DNA of 64,000 bases, taken from assembly GCA_002432425.1 (NCBI GenBank), contig DJEL01000043.1, forward strand, positions 49,549 to 113,548, given 5' to 3'. Under the pieces are notes generated by a model. The model made no database searches, was not told the DNA's origin, and saw only the letters and a program-made list of their open reading frames with translations. The DNA comes from Lachnospiraceae bacterium UBA5899 (GTDB lineage Bacteria > Bacillota > Clostridia > Lachnospirales > Lachnospiraceae). How positions within the stretch are numbered: the first letter of the stretch is position 1; every line of letters starts with the position of its first letter. The position numbers were made by a program, and so were the translations under genes. Below are positions 1 to 7,850 of the stretch, piece after piece.

Positions 1-2
1 TG

Positions 3-917
3 GGAGAATGTATGGAAAGGGCAAGAAGCACCATATTGTTCTCGGCTACCTTCCTGCCTATCCAGTATTATAAAAATCTGCTGGGCGGCACCAAAGAGGA
101 TTACGAGGTGTATGCCAAATCCATATTTGACCCGGAGAAGAGGGCTATTTATATCGGAAGAGATGTAACCAGTAAATACAGCCGCAGAAATGAAACGGAA
201 TACATGAATATCGCCCGTTATTTATACGAGATAATTAAAAACAGGCATGGAAACTATATGGTATTCTTTCCGTCCAGGGCTTTTATGATGAAAGTGTATG
301 ACTGTTTCGTAAAATATTTCCTTGAAGAAGAGGACAGCGAGATAGAATGCATCCTTCAGGAAGAATATATGAACGAAGAGGAACGGGAGCAGTTTTTACA
401 ACGGTTTTCCGCAAAAACAGAGGATTTTCAGCCCGTTGACTTCTCCGGTATCATGATGGATGTGGAAGTGGAAGAAAAGGAAAATCCGGGAAATGCGGCA
501 TTTCCGGCGGAACTGTCCGCTGAAACGGATAAAATCCTGCTGGGCTTTTGTGTCATGGGCGGTATTTTTTCCGAAGGAATAGACTTAAAGCACGACAGCC
601 TGATTGGCGTCATTGTGGTAGGCACCGGCATTCCGCAGGTCTGCAATGAAAGAGAGCTGTTGAAGGCATATTTTGATGAGCGGGAAGGAAACGGATTTGA
701 TTATGCCTACCGTTTCCCGGGCATGAACAAAGTATTGCAGGCAGCGGGCAGGGTTATCCGCACGGAAGAGGATGTGGGTATTATTGTCCTTTTGGACGAA
801 CGGTTCCGTCAGGTTTCCTACCGGAGATTGTTCCCCAGAGAATGGACATCCTATGAAGAGGTAACGAAGGACTCCATATCGGAGCGCATTGAAAGATTTT
901 GGGATGAATGGCTTTAA
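3..917 (+). CDS. Rad3/DinG-family ATP-dependent DNA helicase, C-terminal part
   Basis: The gene runs in from before the window, so only about 304 C-terminal residues are seen; the frame is open from base 3 and the Walker A part is missing. The visible part carries the SAT motif (TILFSATFLP), the second RecA-like domain (MVFFPSRA), a segment FSEGIDL typical of the XPD/DinG helicases, and motif VI (QAAGRVIRTEEDVG), whose arginines act in ATP hydrolysis. Members unwind DNA 5' to 3' in repair. This fits the Rad3-related helicases of Clostridia that often also carry an N-terminal nuclease domain, which cannot be checked here. It ends about 200 bp before the next gene. Confidence 0.85.
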   Translation, partial: GECMERARSTILFSATFLPIQYYKNLLGGTKEDYEVYAKSIFDPEKRAIYIGRDVTSKYSRRNETEYMNIARYLYEIIKNRHGNYMVFFPSRAFMMKVYDCFVKYFLEEEDSEIECILQEEYMNEEEREQFLQRFSAKTEDFQPVDFSGIMMDVEVEEKENPGNAAFPAELSAETDKILLGFCVMGGIFSEGIDLKHDSLIGVIVVGTGIPQVCNERELLKAYFDEREGNGFDYAYRFPGMNKVLQAAGRVIRTEEDVGIIVLLDERFRQVSYRRLFPREWTSYEEVTKDSISERIERFWDEWL

Positions 918-965
918 AAATGCAATCTGACGGACCTATCAAACAAAAACTGACACACGTGTATA

Positions 966-1058
966 TGTGGATAACTATGTGGAAATGGGGGATTTCTTTT
1001 AAAAATCCACGAAAAATACGACAACATTTCCGTTTTTTTCATTGAGCACGGTGGATAA
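966..1058. promoter_or_regulatory. Cluster of DnaA-box-like sequences
   Basis: The spacer between the helicase and the membrane protein gene holds a perfect DnaA 9-mer (TGTGGATAA at 966-974, complement of TTATCCACA), a one-mismatch copy (GGTGGATAA, 1050-1058) and two weaker relatives (TGTGGAAAT at 978-986, and an AATCCAC core near 1003-1009). The spacing is irregular. It may be a DnaA-responsive regulatory or titration site. No replication gene is nearby, so an origin is unlikely. Confidence 0.4.
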
Positions 1059-1118
1059 CTGGCGAAAATAGTACTGAACCGGTCAATATCATAAAAACAG
1101 AGGAGAGGAACACCTTTT

Positions 1119-2513
1119 ATGAAAACAAAACAAGAAAACAGACTTATTTTTTTCTATTTTGCCCTGTATCTGGCAGCGGCGCTTACCATTGCCCTGCACC
1201 AGCCGCACTTTGATACACCGCCTCTGTTCGGCAATCCGCCCGACGAGCATTCCCGCTATAAGGTGCCTCTTTACATAGAGGAGCACGGCAGTCTGCCTAC
1301 CGGCTTTGAAGAAGAGCTTTTCAGCGGGGACTGCAGATGGACATACGGCTTTTATACCCTTCTTCCCTATATGATACAGGGGGCGGTCATGAAGGGAGTC
1401 AGCCTGTTTACCCATTCTCCGTTAGCGCTTTTGTATGCGGCGAGAATGGTAAACGTAGTCAGCGGACTGTTCATGGCATATCTGGTATTATTAATCGGAC
1501 GGAAGGTATTTTCGGATAATAAAATCCGGTGGATGTTCTGCTTTCTGGTGACTTTTTTACCCCAGAGCCTGTTTATGCATACCTATGTGAACCCCGATTC
1601 TATCTGCATGTTATCCACCGCCCTGATGATTTACGGCCTCCTGTGCGGATATGAAGATGCCTTTTCGGTAAAAAGCTGTGTGCTGTTAGCTGCGGGCATG
1701 GTTCTGTGTATTCTGTCGTATTACAATGCGTATGGATTTTTAGTCAGCAGCTTCCTGCTGTTTACGGCTTATTTCCTGAAAAGAAAGGAAAAATGGACCT
1801 TTGACTGGAAAAATTTCCTGAAAAAAGGATGTCCGGTTGCCCTTGCCGTTATTCTACTTTCCGGTTGGTCATTTGTGAGAAATTACATACTGTATGACGG
1901 GGATTTTATCGGATTGCGGACAAAAGAGGCATTTATCCAGTCCTACGGGATTGCCCGGGATACCTTCCGGAGCAGCGGCTATTCTTTTGTGTACATGCTG
2001 ACCCACACCAGCTTTGTCCCCAAGGTAATTATCAGCTTTCTGGGAAATTACGGTTCCGGAACCATTTACATGTATAAAATTATGTATGCGGGTTACCTTC
2101 TTCTTTTCGGTGCGGCTTTTGTGGGGCTCTTTATGCCGAAGACCAAGCCGGAAAAGGTATCTTCTCCGGAGGGAACATCCGCTGCGAAAAGAAAGGCAGG
2201 TACGGACAGATTTCACACGGCTTTCTTCCACATAAACATGGTTTTCTGTATTCTGATGCCTTTGATTTTACTGTTGAAATATGCATACACCGTGGATTAT
2301 CAGGCGCAGGGACGGTATCTGATGCCGGCAGTCATTCCCATTATGTATTATCTCTGTTACGGATTTCAGAAGCTGCCGTTTTACCGGAAAGCAGGAGAAC
2401 GCAGAAAGAATATCCTTCTTACGGGAATTATGGTGTTTGTGGTGCTGGCGCTTTTACTAATGATTTTCTGCAATGCCATGCCGGTGTACCGGATGACGGG
2501 AGTACTGGGATAA
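1119..2513 (+). CDS. Polytopic membrane protein, DUF2142/GT-C glycosyltransferase-like
   Basis: A 464-residue protein with roughly ten hydrophobic segments. After the first membrane segment lies an extracytoplasmic loop with the acidic motif NPPDEHSRYKVP and a later NPDS motif, the arrangement seen in DUF2142 and GT-C (lipid-phosphate-sugar-using) glycosyltransferases, where a loop Asp/Glu is catalytic. The last third has further membrane spans and a YQAQGRYLMPA segment, also common in that group. Role inferred: transfer of a sugar from a polyprenyl carrier outside the membrane. A site GAGGAGAGG lies 13 bases before the ATG. It is convergent with the Abi_2 gene, 4 bp away. Donor and acceptor cannot be told from sequence. 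Confidence 0.6.
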   Translation: MKTKQENRLIFFYFALYLAAALTIALHQPHFDTPPLFGNPPDEHSRYKVPLYIEEHGSLPTGFEEELFSGDCRWTYGFYTLLPYMIQGAVMKGVSLFTHSPLALLYAARMVNVVSGLFMAYLVLLIGRKVFSDNKIRWMFCFLVTFLPQSLFMHTYVNPDSICMLSTALMIYGLLCGYEDAFSVKSCVLLAAGMVLCILSYYNAYGFLVSSFLLFTAYFLKRKEKWTFDWKNFLKKGCPVALAVILLSGWSFVRNYILYDGDFIGLRTKEAFIQSYGIARDTFRSSGYSFVYMLTHTSFVPKVIISFLGNYGSGTIYMYKIMYAGYLLLFGAAFVGLFMPKTKPEKVSSPEGTSAAKRKAGTDRFHTAFFHINMVFCILMPLILLLKYAYTVDYQAQGRYLMPAVIPIMYYLCYGFQKLPFYRKAGERRKNILLTGIMVFVVLALLLMIFCNAMPVYRMTGVLG

Positions 2514-2517
2514 GAAT

Positions 2518-3456
2518 TTAGATTTTGCGATAACGGGATATGTTCTCCCAGCTTTCGGGTAAACCCATTTCGGAATACAATGTGGACTGGGAAATATGAG
2601 GACATTGTTTCAGGACGGATGTAATAAGGCAATGCAATTCTTTACGGAATGTTCGGAATTCTTTGGCATCAATTAAATATCTTAGGGCAATGACTACAGC
2701 AAACAAATCAAATTTTCCGTATAGATACTGTTTGTTTTTTCGCGGGATTTTTAACTTTTGGTGAATGAGCATATCCGGAATGGCTTCTTTTACACGAAAA
2801 GAATATAGCCTTTCATTGTGGGCACATATATTTCGACAGGACGCCAGAATACGAATAAACTTATGAAGCTTTACCTCCGACAGATTTGCAAAGTCATGGC
2901 TTATGGCAGTTCTGATATCGGAAGAAGAATATTGATACATTTTGGATAGCTGACCAAAAGTCAAGGCGTTAACGGCAACCCAGAGGGGGACATTCTGATA
3001 GTTTGCAGCATAATGGGTAATGTAACGATAGTTGCTCGGCAGAGAAATGGCACCGGAAAGTGTTTGGATAAGACGGTGTATCTGACTTTGATTTTTAGGG
3101 GATATGTTATAATTGTGGAAGTCAAGATATGCAGATTGATTTTCAGAGTATTTTTCACAGAAGGAATAGGAAAGCATGGATTTGAGCTGACGTTCTACCT
3201 GTAGAACGTATTTGAGGAAGAGTGTACGCAGGCTTTCATCAAAATAATAAAACGATACGATTTCCTCAAAGGTAACACCGCGCAGATAATTGCCGGACGG
3301 TTTGTGCTTAAACAGGTCTTTGTACCCGCCTATCAGGGAAAAATAACTTATTTTTTGTAATGTCTTTTTGGCATCAACAGGATTGGAAACAATCAGTTTC
3401 TTCTCTTGTAATTTTGAAAGTTGTTCATCATAGGTAAGAAAAGATTTGGCAGACAG
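2518..3456 (-). CDS. Abi_2 (AbiD/AbiF-type) HEPN abortive-infection protein, apparent CTG start
   Basis: Read in full, this frame is a typical Abi_2 protein of about 312 residues: N-terminal FLTYDEQLSKLQEKKLI, then LIGGYKDLF, VTFEEIVSFYYFDESLR, a central NVPLWVAVNALTFGQLS and the HEPN ribonuclease motif R-x4-H (RNICAH, about residues 208-213). The first ATG lies at 3177, inside the conserved domain, so it cannot be the true start. A perfect AGGAGGT (3464-3470) sits 7 bases before an in-frame CTG (3454-3456), and there is no ATG, GTG or TTG between it and the upstream stop at 3469-3471. Abi_2 proteins are phage-defence or toxin RNases. Upstream on the same strand lies a small structured RNA with its own promoter and terminator, as expected of an RNA-antitoxin arrangement. 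Family call firm; start codon inferred. Confidence 0.85.
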   Translation of the reverse strand: MSAKSFLTYDEQLSKLQEKKLIVSNPVDAKKTLQKISYFSLIGGYKDLFKHKPSGNYLRGVTFEEIVSFYYFDESLRTLFLKYVLQVERQLKSMLSYSFCEKYSENQSAYLDFHNYNISPKNQSQIHRLIQTLSGAISLPSNYRYITHYAANYQNVPLWVAVNALTFGQLSKMYQYSSSDIRTAISHDFANLSEVKLHKFIRILASCRNICAHNERLYSFRVKEAIPDMLIHQKLKIPRKNKQYLYGKFDLFAVVIALRYLIDAKEFRTFRKELHCLITSVLKQCPHISQSTLYSEMGLPESWENISRYRKI

Positions 3457-3514
3457 TTTAGGAACCTCCTAAGAAAGTAGATGGGACATCAGATAGATAA
3501 ATAGATAGACTAAT

Positions 3515-3583
3515 AAAAAAGTGGAGCCCACGCATGGATCTCCACCGGCCACGGGCATCTCAAGTTTCCGTAGCGCAACCACT
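3515..3583 (-). ncRNA. Small structured RNA upstream of the Abi_2 gene (AbiF-type RNA candidate)
   Basis: On the minus strand a promoter (3618-3590) is followed by a roughly 69-nt segment that folds into two hairpins. The first pairs GCUACGG (3574-3568) with CCGUGGC (3554-3548) around a 13-nt loop. The second pairs GUGGAG (3545-3540) with CUCCAC (3526-3521) and, past one bulged A, UCCA with UGGG under a UGCG loop. Six U residues follow at once, making it an intrinsic terminator. The abi gene begins some 60 nt further on. Structured RNAs beside Abi_2 genes have been described (abiF RNA); matching this one to that class is inference. Confidence 0.6.
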
Positions 3584-3589
3584 GCATTT

Positions 3590-3618
3590 AATCTAACATC
3601 GTATCACTATTTTGTCAA
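3590..3618 (-). promoter_or_regulatory. Promoter of the Abi_2-associated small RNA
   Basis: On the minus strand TTGACA (3618-3613) is followed after 17 bases by TAGATT (3595-3590), placing +1 near 3583, at the start of the two-hairpin RNA. The toxin gene would be reached only by read-through of the terminator or from a weaker internal promoter. Confidence 0.65.
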
Positions 3619-3673
3619 TCTTTATTTTAAAAATTAAATACAAAATTATATATCAAATATTTTCTTTCCACTA

Positions 3674-3704
3674 TTGACTTTATATATTATATGACGTATA
3701 GTAT
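3674..3704 (+). promoter_or_regulatory. padR operon promoter with overlapping imperfect dyad
   Basis: TTGACT (3674-3679) and TATAGT (3697-3702) are separated by 17 bases. An inverted repeat with arms ATATTATA (3684-3691) and TATAGTAT (3697-3704), 7 of 8 positions paired around a 5-base centre, covers the spacer and -10 box. This is where a PadR autorepressor would be expected to bind. Confidence 0.55.
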
Positions 3705-3768
3705 TGCAAAAGATATATTATTACAAAATACATAATATCATAGAACTGACAGAAAGGACGGAGGCTGT

Positions 3769-4092
3769 ATGGTTTTTAATACAGGAGCGGCACTGCTTGA
3801 TGCTATCGTCCTGGCGGTCGTATCCAGGGAACCGGAGGGAACTTACGGATATAAAATAACGCAGGATGTAAGGCAGGTTTTGGAAGTGTCCGAGTCCACG
3901 CTTTACCCGGTGCTCAGGCGGCTGCAAAAGGATGAAATGCTGTTTGTGTACGACAGGGAATGCGCCGGCAGAAACAGAAGATATTACCAGATTATGCCCA
4001 CCGGGCAGGAAATGCTTAGGGAATACGTGCGAGAGTGGAAAATCTATTCTGAAAAGATATCCGGTATTTTCGAAGGAGGAAGCAGGCAATGA
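3769..4092 (+). CDS. PadR-family transcriptional regulator
   Basis: A 107-residue winged-helix protein with the PadR signature: LLDAIVLAVVSREPEGTYGYKI, then SESTLYPVLRRLQKDEML as recognition helix and wing, and RRYYQIMPTGQEML. PadR proteins are dimeric repressors that often control the membrane genes beside them. The stop overlaps the next ATG (ATGA), so it is translationally coupled to the DUF1700 gene. This three-gene set (PadR, DUF1700, DUF4097) is common in Firmicutes and is linked to envelope-stress responses. The inducer is unknown. Confidence 0.9.
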   Translation: MVFNTGAALLDAIVLAVVSREPEGTYGYKITQDVRQVLEVSESTLYPVLRRLQKDEMLFVYDRECAGRNRRYYQIMPTGQEMLREYVREWKIYSEKISGIFEGGSRQ

Positions 4093-4673
4093 ACAAAGAG
4101 AGCTTTATGCAGGAGTTAGCGAGGCTGCTGGGGGACATTTCCCCACAGGAAAGGCAGGAAGCGCTGAACTTTTATGAAGAATATTTTCACGATGCAGGAC
4201 CGGAAAAAGAACAGGAAGTGCTGAAAGAATTAGGAAGTCCCATGCAGGTGGCTGCCAAAATAAAAGAAGGGCTGGATGTTACGGAGGAACCGCCGAAAAA
4301 GCATTCTGTGTGGAAGACCATCGGACTCGTGTTTCTTATTATATGTGCATCCCCGCTTCTGCTTGCATTTGCCAGTGTGATTTTATCGCTGCTGATTGCC
4401 TGGTTTTCGGTGCTGATTTCCTTGATAGCGGCATTCGGTGCAGCCGCCCTGACCTGTATGCTTTGCGGCATTGCTTTCGTGGTGATGGGATTTACCTGCA
4501 TGTTTTCGTTCCCGTATGTGTGCCTGATTATGGCGGGCAGCGGACTTATCTGTGCGGGGACAGGCATACTGTTTATGATGCTTACGGTGTGGATGTGTGC
4601 ATACGCCCTGCCGGGATGCTGCAGGGGAATTGCCTGTTTATGGAAAAAAATCTTCGGAAAGAAGCAGGCATGA
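4089..4673 (+). CDS. DUF1700 (HAAS-domain) membrane protein
   Basis: A 194-residue protein. Residues 1-60 form the helical HAAS-type domain (MNKESFMQELARLL, then ISPQERQEALNFYEEYFHDA and VLKELGSPMQVAAKI), followed by about four membrane segments from residue 75 on and a short basic tail. HAAS-domain proteins are usually encoded with a PadR repressor and act as membrane partners in envelope-stress signalling. It overlaps padR by 4 bp and precedes the DUF4097 gene by about 90 bp, so the three are probably one operon. Molecular activity is not known. Confidence 0.85.
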   Translation: MNKESFMQELARLLGDISPQERQEALNFYEEYFHDAGPEKEQEVLKELGSPMQVAAKIKEGLDVTEEPPKKHSVWKTIGLVFLIICASPLLLAFASVILSLLIAWFSVLISLIAAFGAAALTCMLCGIAFVVMGFTCMFSFPYVCLIMAGSGLICAGTGILFMMLTVWMCAYALPGCCRGIACLWKKIFGKKQA

Positions 4674-4766
4674 AAAACTGGATAAAAAGAAAGTTCTAAA
4701 AAGCAGAAAGCACACTAAAAAACGCAAGAGAAATGTTATTGATATGGATAAGAAAAGAGGGAAATT

Positions 4767-5720
4767 ATGAGAAAATTTATGAAAGTAAGCGCCATTACGG
4801 CGGGCATTATGATATTTTTAGGAATCGGTCTTTTTACCGTGGGCGGCTGCGGAGGCGGCTTCAGCGAGAACGTACAGAAGATTGTGAACGGTGATTTTAA
4901 TTTTACGGATGAAGATTTGAAGAACATCATCGGAAACTATGTTTCTTCAAACGACAGTCTGGAAATTACGGTAATTGAAGAAGATAAATATCTGCCGGAC
5001 TTCCCGGTTGTTACGGATACGGAAAGCTATGAAAGAGATTTTGATACGGCAGAATTTAACAGCATGGTGCTGCAGCTTGGCGGATGTGAGGTGAAAATAC
5101 TTCCTTCCGATGATGAAAATGTACATATCAAGGCACAAAAAGTAAAGAAAATCCAGACGGGAGTAAAGGACAATAACCTTTACCTTACCTGCACCGACCG
5201 AAATGGTTTTACTCCGGGAAAAGGGACTAAGATTACCATACAGATACCGGAGGGATTCAGCTATGACACGGTGGATATTGACTTAGGAGCGGGAGATTTT
5301 TCCATAGAGAGCCTGACGGTAAAAAATGTAACGATTGATATCGGAGCGGGAAGATTGCAGATAGAAAAGCTTGTCTGTACGGAAGATGCAAAATGCGACA
5401 TCGGTGCCGGACAGATGTTGTTAAACGATGCGCAGATTGGAGGCAGCTTTGCCGGAGATATCGGAGCAGGGGAAATGCGGCTGACCGGAAACATACAGGG
5501 AAATGCAGAGGTTTCCTGTGCAATGGGAAATACGGAAATGACGTTTATCGGAAGCACGATGGAAGAGCACAACTATGAAGTGAGCTGTTCCGCGGGCAAT
5601 ATTGATATAGGAAACCGCTCCTTTGCCGGACTTGCCACGGAAAGTGACATTGACAACGGAGCGGCGAACACCTACAAGCTGGAATGTGCCATGGGCAACA
5701 TTACCGTGAAATTCCAATAA
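4767..5720 (+). CDS. DUF4097-family exported beta-helix-like protein
   Basis: A 317-residue protein with one N-terminal hydrophobic segment (residues 8-27, ending GGCGGGF), an acidic linker, and a C-terminal DUF4097 domain of short repeated strands with recurring IGAG or LGAG turns (for example DLGAGDFSIESL, DIGAGRLQIEKL, DIGAGEMRLTG). This predicts a beta-solenoid outside the membrane. It is the third gene of the padR-DUF1700 operon, with the start preceded by GAGGGAAATT. Related proteins are thought to be part of cell-envelope stress modules; no catalytic residues are evident. Confidence 0.8.
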   Translation: MRKFMKVSAITAGIMIFLGIGLFTVGGCGGGFSENVQKIVNGDFNFTDEDLKNIIGNYVSSNDSLEITVIEEDKYLPDFPVVTDTESYERDFDTAEFNSMVLQLGGCEVKILPSDDENVHIKAQKVKKIQTGVKDNNLYLTCTDRNGFTPGKGTKITIQIPEGFSYDTVDIDLGAGDFSIESLTVKNVTIDIGAGRLQIEKLVCTEDAKCDIGAGQMLLNDAQIGGSFAGDIGAGEMRLTGNIQGNAEVSCAMGNTEMTFIGSTMEEHNYEVSCSAGNIDIGNRSFAGLATESDIDNGAANTYKLECAMGNITVKFQ

Positions 5721-5743
5721 ACGAAAAATAAGAAGATTTTAGC

Positions 5744-6394
5744 TTATTCTAAAACCAATAAAAGAGCCATCTTGAAACGGCCGTTTGCAGTGACACTGTG
5801 AAGGCCGTTTTTTTCAAAACGGAAACATTCGCCGGCATGGAGTTCATAGTCCTTGCCTTCGTAACCGATGGTAGCATTTCCTTCCAGGGCAAAAACAATG
5901 GCATTGCCGGGAGCGCGGTGCGGGGTGAGACCGGTGCCCTCATCAAAAGCCATCAGCACATATTTCATGGTAGGGTTGCTTACCACATCCATGTTGGCAA
6001 TGCTGCCTTCTTCATAGGAAATCAAATCCTTTAATGCAAATACTTCGTTTGTCTTTACGATATTGTTCATAACGTTCTCCTTTTCTAAAATAATTTCGGT
6101 GTAAACAAGACCTTCCTCCGTTTCCATACCGCAAAGTGTGCCGGCGGAAACCACAAGAGCCCGGTCAGGGGATAAGGTTACTTTTTCGGGGGTGTTTCCC
6201 AAAAGAAAAGTACCGCTGCCGGAAGCTCCCACATACATGGTCACTCTGTCATAGCTTTCCTGACTGATGGAGGTATGTTCCCCCAGTGAAAAATAAGTGA
6301 CTTTTGTTTTTTCTCCCAATCCGGAGTCCCGGGAAACGGTCATGCCCTTTCGTATGGGGCGGAGACCTTCAATGGTAAACGGCTGTTGTAACAT
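5744..6394 (-). CDS. Cupin-domain protein
   Basis: A 216-residue protein with two beta-barrel-like halves. The second holds a recognisable cupin pattern (TPHRAPGNAIVFALEGNATIGYEG, then LHAGECFRFEKNGLHSV); the first is more diverged. Only some of the usual metal-binding His/Glu residues are present (one His per motif in the second half), so a small-molecule-binding role is as likely as catalysis. GAAGGAAGG lies just before the ATG. It is transcribed away from the MATE gene and shares its upstream region. Substrate unknown. Confidence 0.75.
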   Translation of the reverse strand: MLQQPFTIEGLRPIRKGMTVSRDSGLGEKTKVTYFSLGEHTSISQESYDRVTMYVGASGSGTFLLGNTPEKVTLSPDRALVVSAGTLCGMETEEGLVYTEIILEKENVMNNIVKTNEVFALKDLISYEEGSIANMDVVSNPTMKYVLMAFDEGTGLTPHRAPGNAIVFALEGNATIGYEGKDYELHAGECFRFEKNGLHSVTANGRFKMALLLVLE

Positions 6395-6511
6395 AATGTA
6401 CCTTCCTTCTTTCTTTTTCCTACTATATAGGAGTATGGTCCAAAAAGCAAGCTTGCATTCTCACAAGAAAAATGATAGGATAAAAAACTGCGGATATAAG
6501 GAGAGAAAATA

Positions 6512-7846
6512 ATGGAACAGACCTTTATGAAAGAGAAAAAAATATTACCTCTGGTATTATCCATGTCCATGCCAATGGTGCTTTCCATGCTGGTAAACGC
6601 CCTGTATAACATTGTGGACAGCTATTTTGTGGCAAAAATCAGTGATGAAGCCATGACGGCATTGTCCCTGGTCTATCCGCTGCAGCTTCTGGAAACAGCG
6701 GTGGCGGTAGGATTTGGTGTGGGTATCAATGCCATTGCTGCTTTTTATCTGGGAGCAAAGGACGACAGAAAAGCCAACGATTCCGTATCGGTAGGACTGG
6801 TCTTAAGCTTTGTGCACGGCATTTTGCTGATGGCATTCAATCTTCTGTTTGCACCCATGTTCCTGTGCATGTTCAGTAAGGATAACATGGTAATTGAATA
6901 TGGGCTGACTTATTCTTACGTGGTATTTGCTTTTACGGTTCCTTTTACCATAGCCATTACCTATGAGAAAATTTTCCAGGCAGAAGGTCAGATGAAAGTT
7001 TCCATGTTCAGTATGATTTGCGGCTGTGTTGCCAACGTGATTTTGGACCCGCTTATGATTTTCGGCATCGGACCCTTCCCGAAAATGGGAATAGCCGGAG
7101 CAGCGCTGGCTACAGGTATCGGTCAGATTATTCCGCTTATCATATACCTGCTTCTGTATTTTAAATTAAAACTGCCGCTTAAGGTGCAGTTTCGTAAAGA
7201 AATGTTTGACAAAGACCTGTGTCTGCGCATTTATGGCGTCGGAGTACCGGCAACCTTGAATATGGCGCTTCCTTCCTTTATGATTACCGCCTTAAACGGT
7301 ATTCTGTCCACATACGGCGATGTTTACGTGCTGGTGCTTGGCATTTACTACAAACTGCAGACATTTATTTACCTTACCGCAAACGGTATGGTGCAGGGCA
7401 TCCGTCCCATTATCGGTTACAATTACGGAGCGGGCGAGTACGGCAGAGTGAAAAAAACATTCTTTACCTCCCTGCGGCTGATAGCCGGAATTATGCTGGC
7501 GGGCATGATTATCTGTCTGGTATTCTGCGGACAGCTTATGGGCATTTTTACCACCAGTGCGGAAACGATTGCCGCCGGAAAAACCGCCATTCGCATTATC
7601 AGTATGGGCTTTGTGGTTTCTTCGGTGTCCGTGACTGTAAGCGGTACGCTGGAAGGACTGGGAAAGGGCAGTATGTCCCTTGTCATTTCCCTGCTGCGGT
7701 ATCTGGTTGCCATTATTCCGGCAGCTTACGTGTTCGGAAAGCTGCTTGGGGCGGACGGTATCTGGAACTGCTTCTGGTTTGCGGAAACAACCGCCGCTAT
7801 TGTGGCATGGATTTTATATAAAAAAGAAGAAAAAAAGATGAAATGA
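6512..7846 (+). CDS. MATE-family efflux transporter
   Basis: A 444-residue protein with twelve predicted membrane helices in two six-helix halves. The N-terminal MKEKKILPLVLSMSMPMVLSML and the VDSYFVAKIS segment are typical of MATE proteins (MepA/NorM-like), which export cationic drugs or metabolites by Na+ or H+ antiport. Length fits the family. AAGGAGAGAAAAT precedes the ATG. It converges on the B6 kinase gene, with 4 bp between stops. Substrate cannot be predicted. Confidence 0.9.
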   Translation: MEQTFMKEKKILPLVLSMSMPMVLSMLVNALYNIVDSYFVAKISDEAMTALSLVYPLQLLETAVAVGFGVGINAIAAFYLGAKDDRKANDSVSVGLVLSFVHGILLMAFNLLFAPMFLCMFSKDNMVIEYGLTYSYVVFAFTVPFTIAITYEKIFQAEGQMKVSMFSMICGCVANVILDPLMIFGIGPFPKMGIAGAALATGIGQIIPLIIYLLLYFKLKLPLKVQFRKEMFDKDLCLRIYGVGVPATLNMALPSFMITALNGILSTYGDVYVLVLGIYYKLQTFIYLTANGMVQGIRPIIGYNYGAGEYGRVKKTFFTSLRLIAGIMLAGMIICLVFCGQLMGIFTTSAETIAAGKTAIRIISMGFVVSSVSVTVSGTLEGLGKGSMSLVISLLRYLVAIIPAAYVFGKLLGADGIWNCFWFAETTAAIVAWILYKKEEKKMK

Positions 7847-7850
7847 ATAT

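Noticed and set aside
966..1058. Replication origin
   Set aside because: DnaA boxes are present but there is no dnaA, dnaN, rpmH or clear unwinding element nearby.
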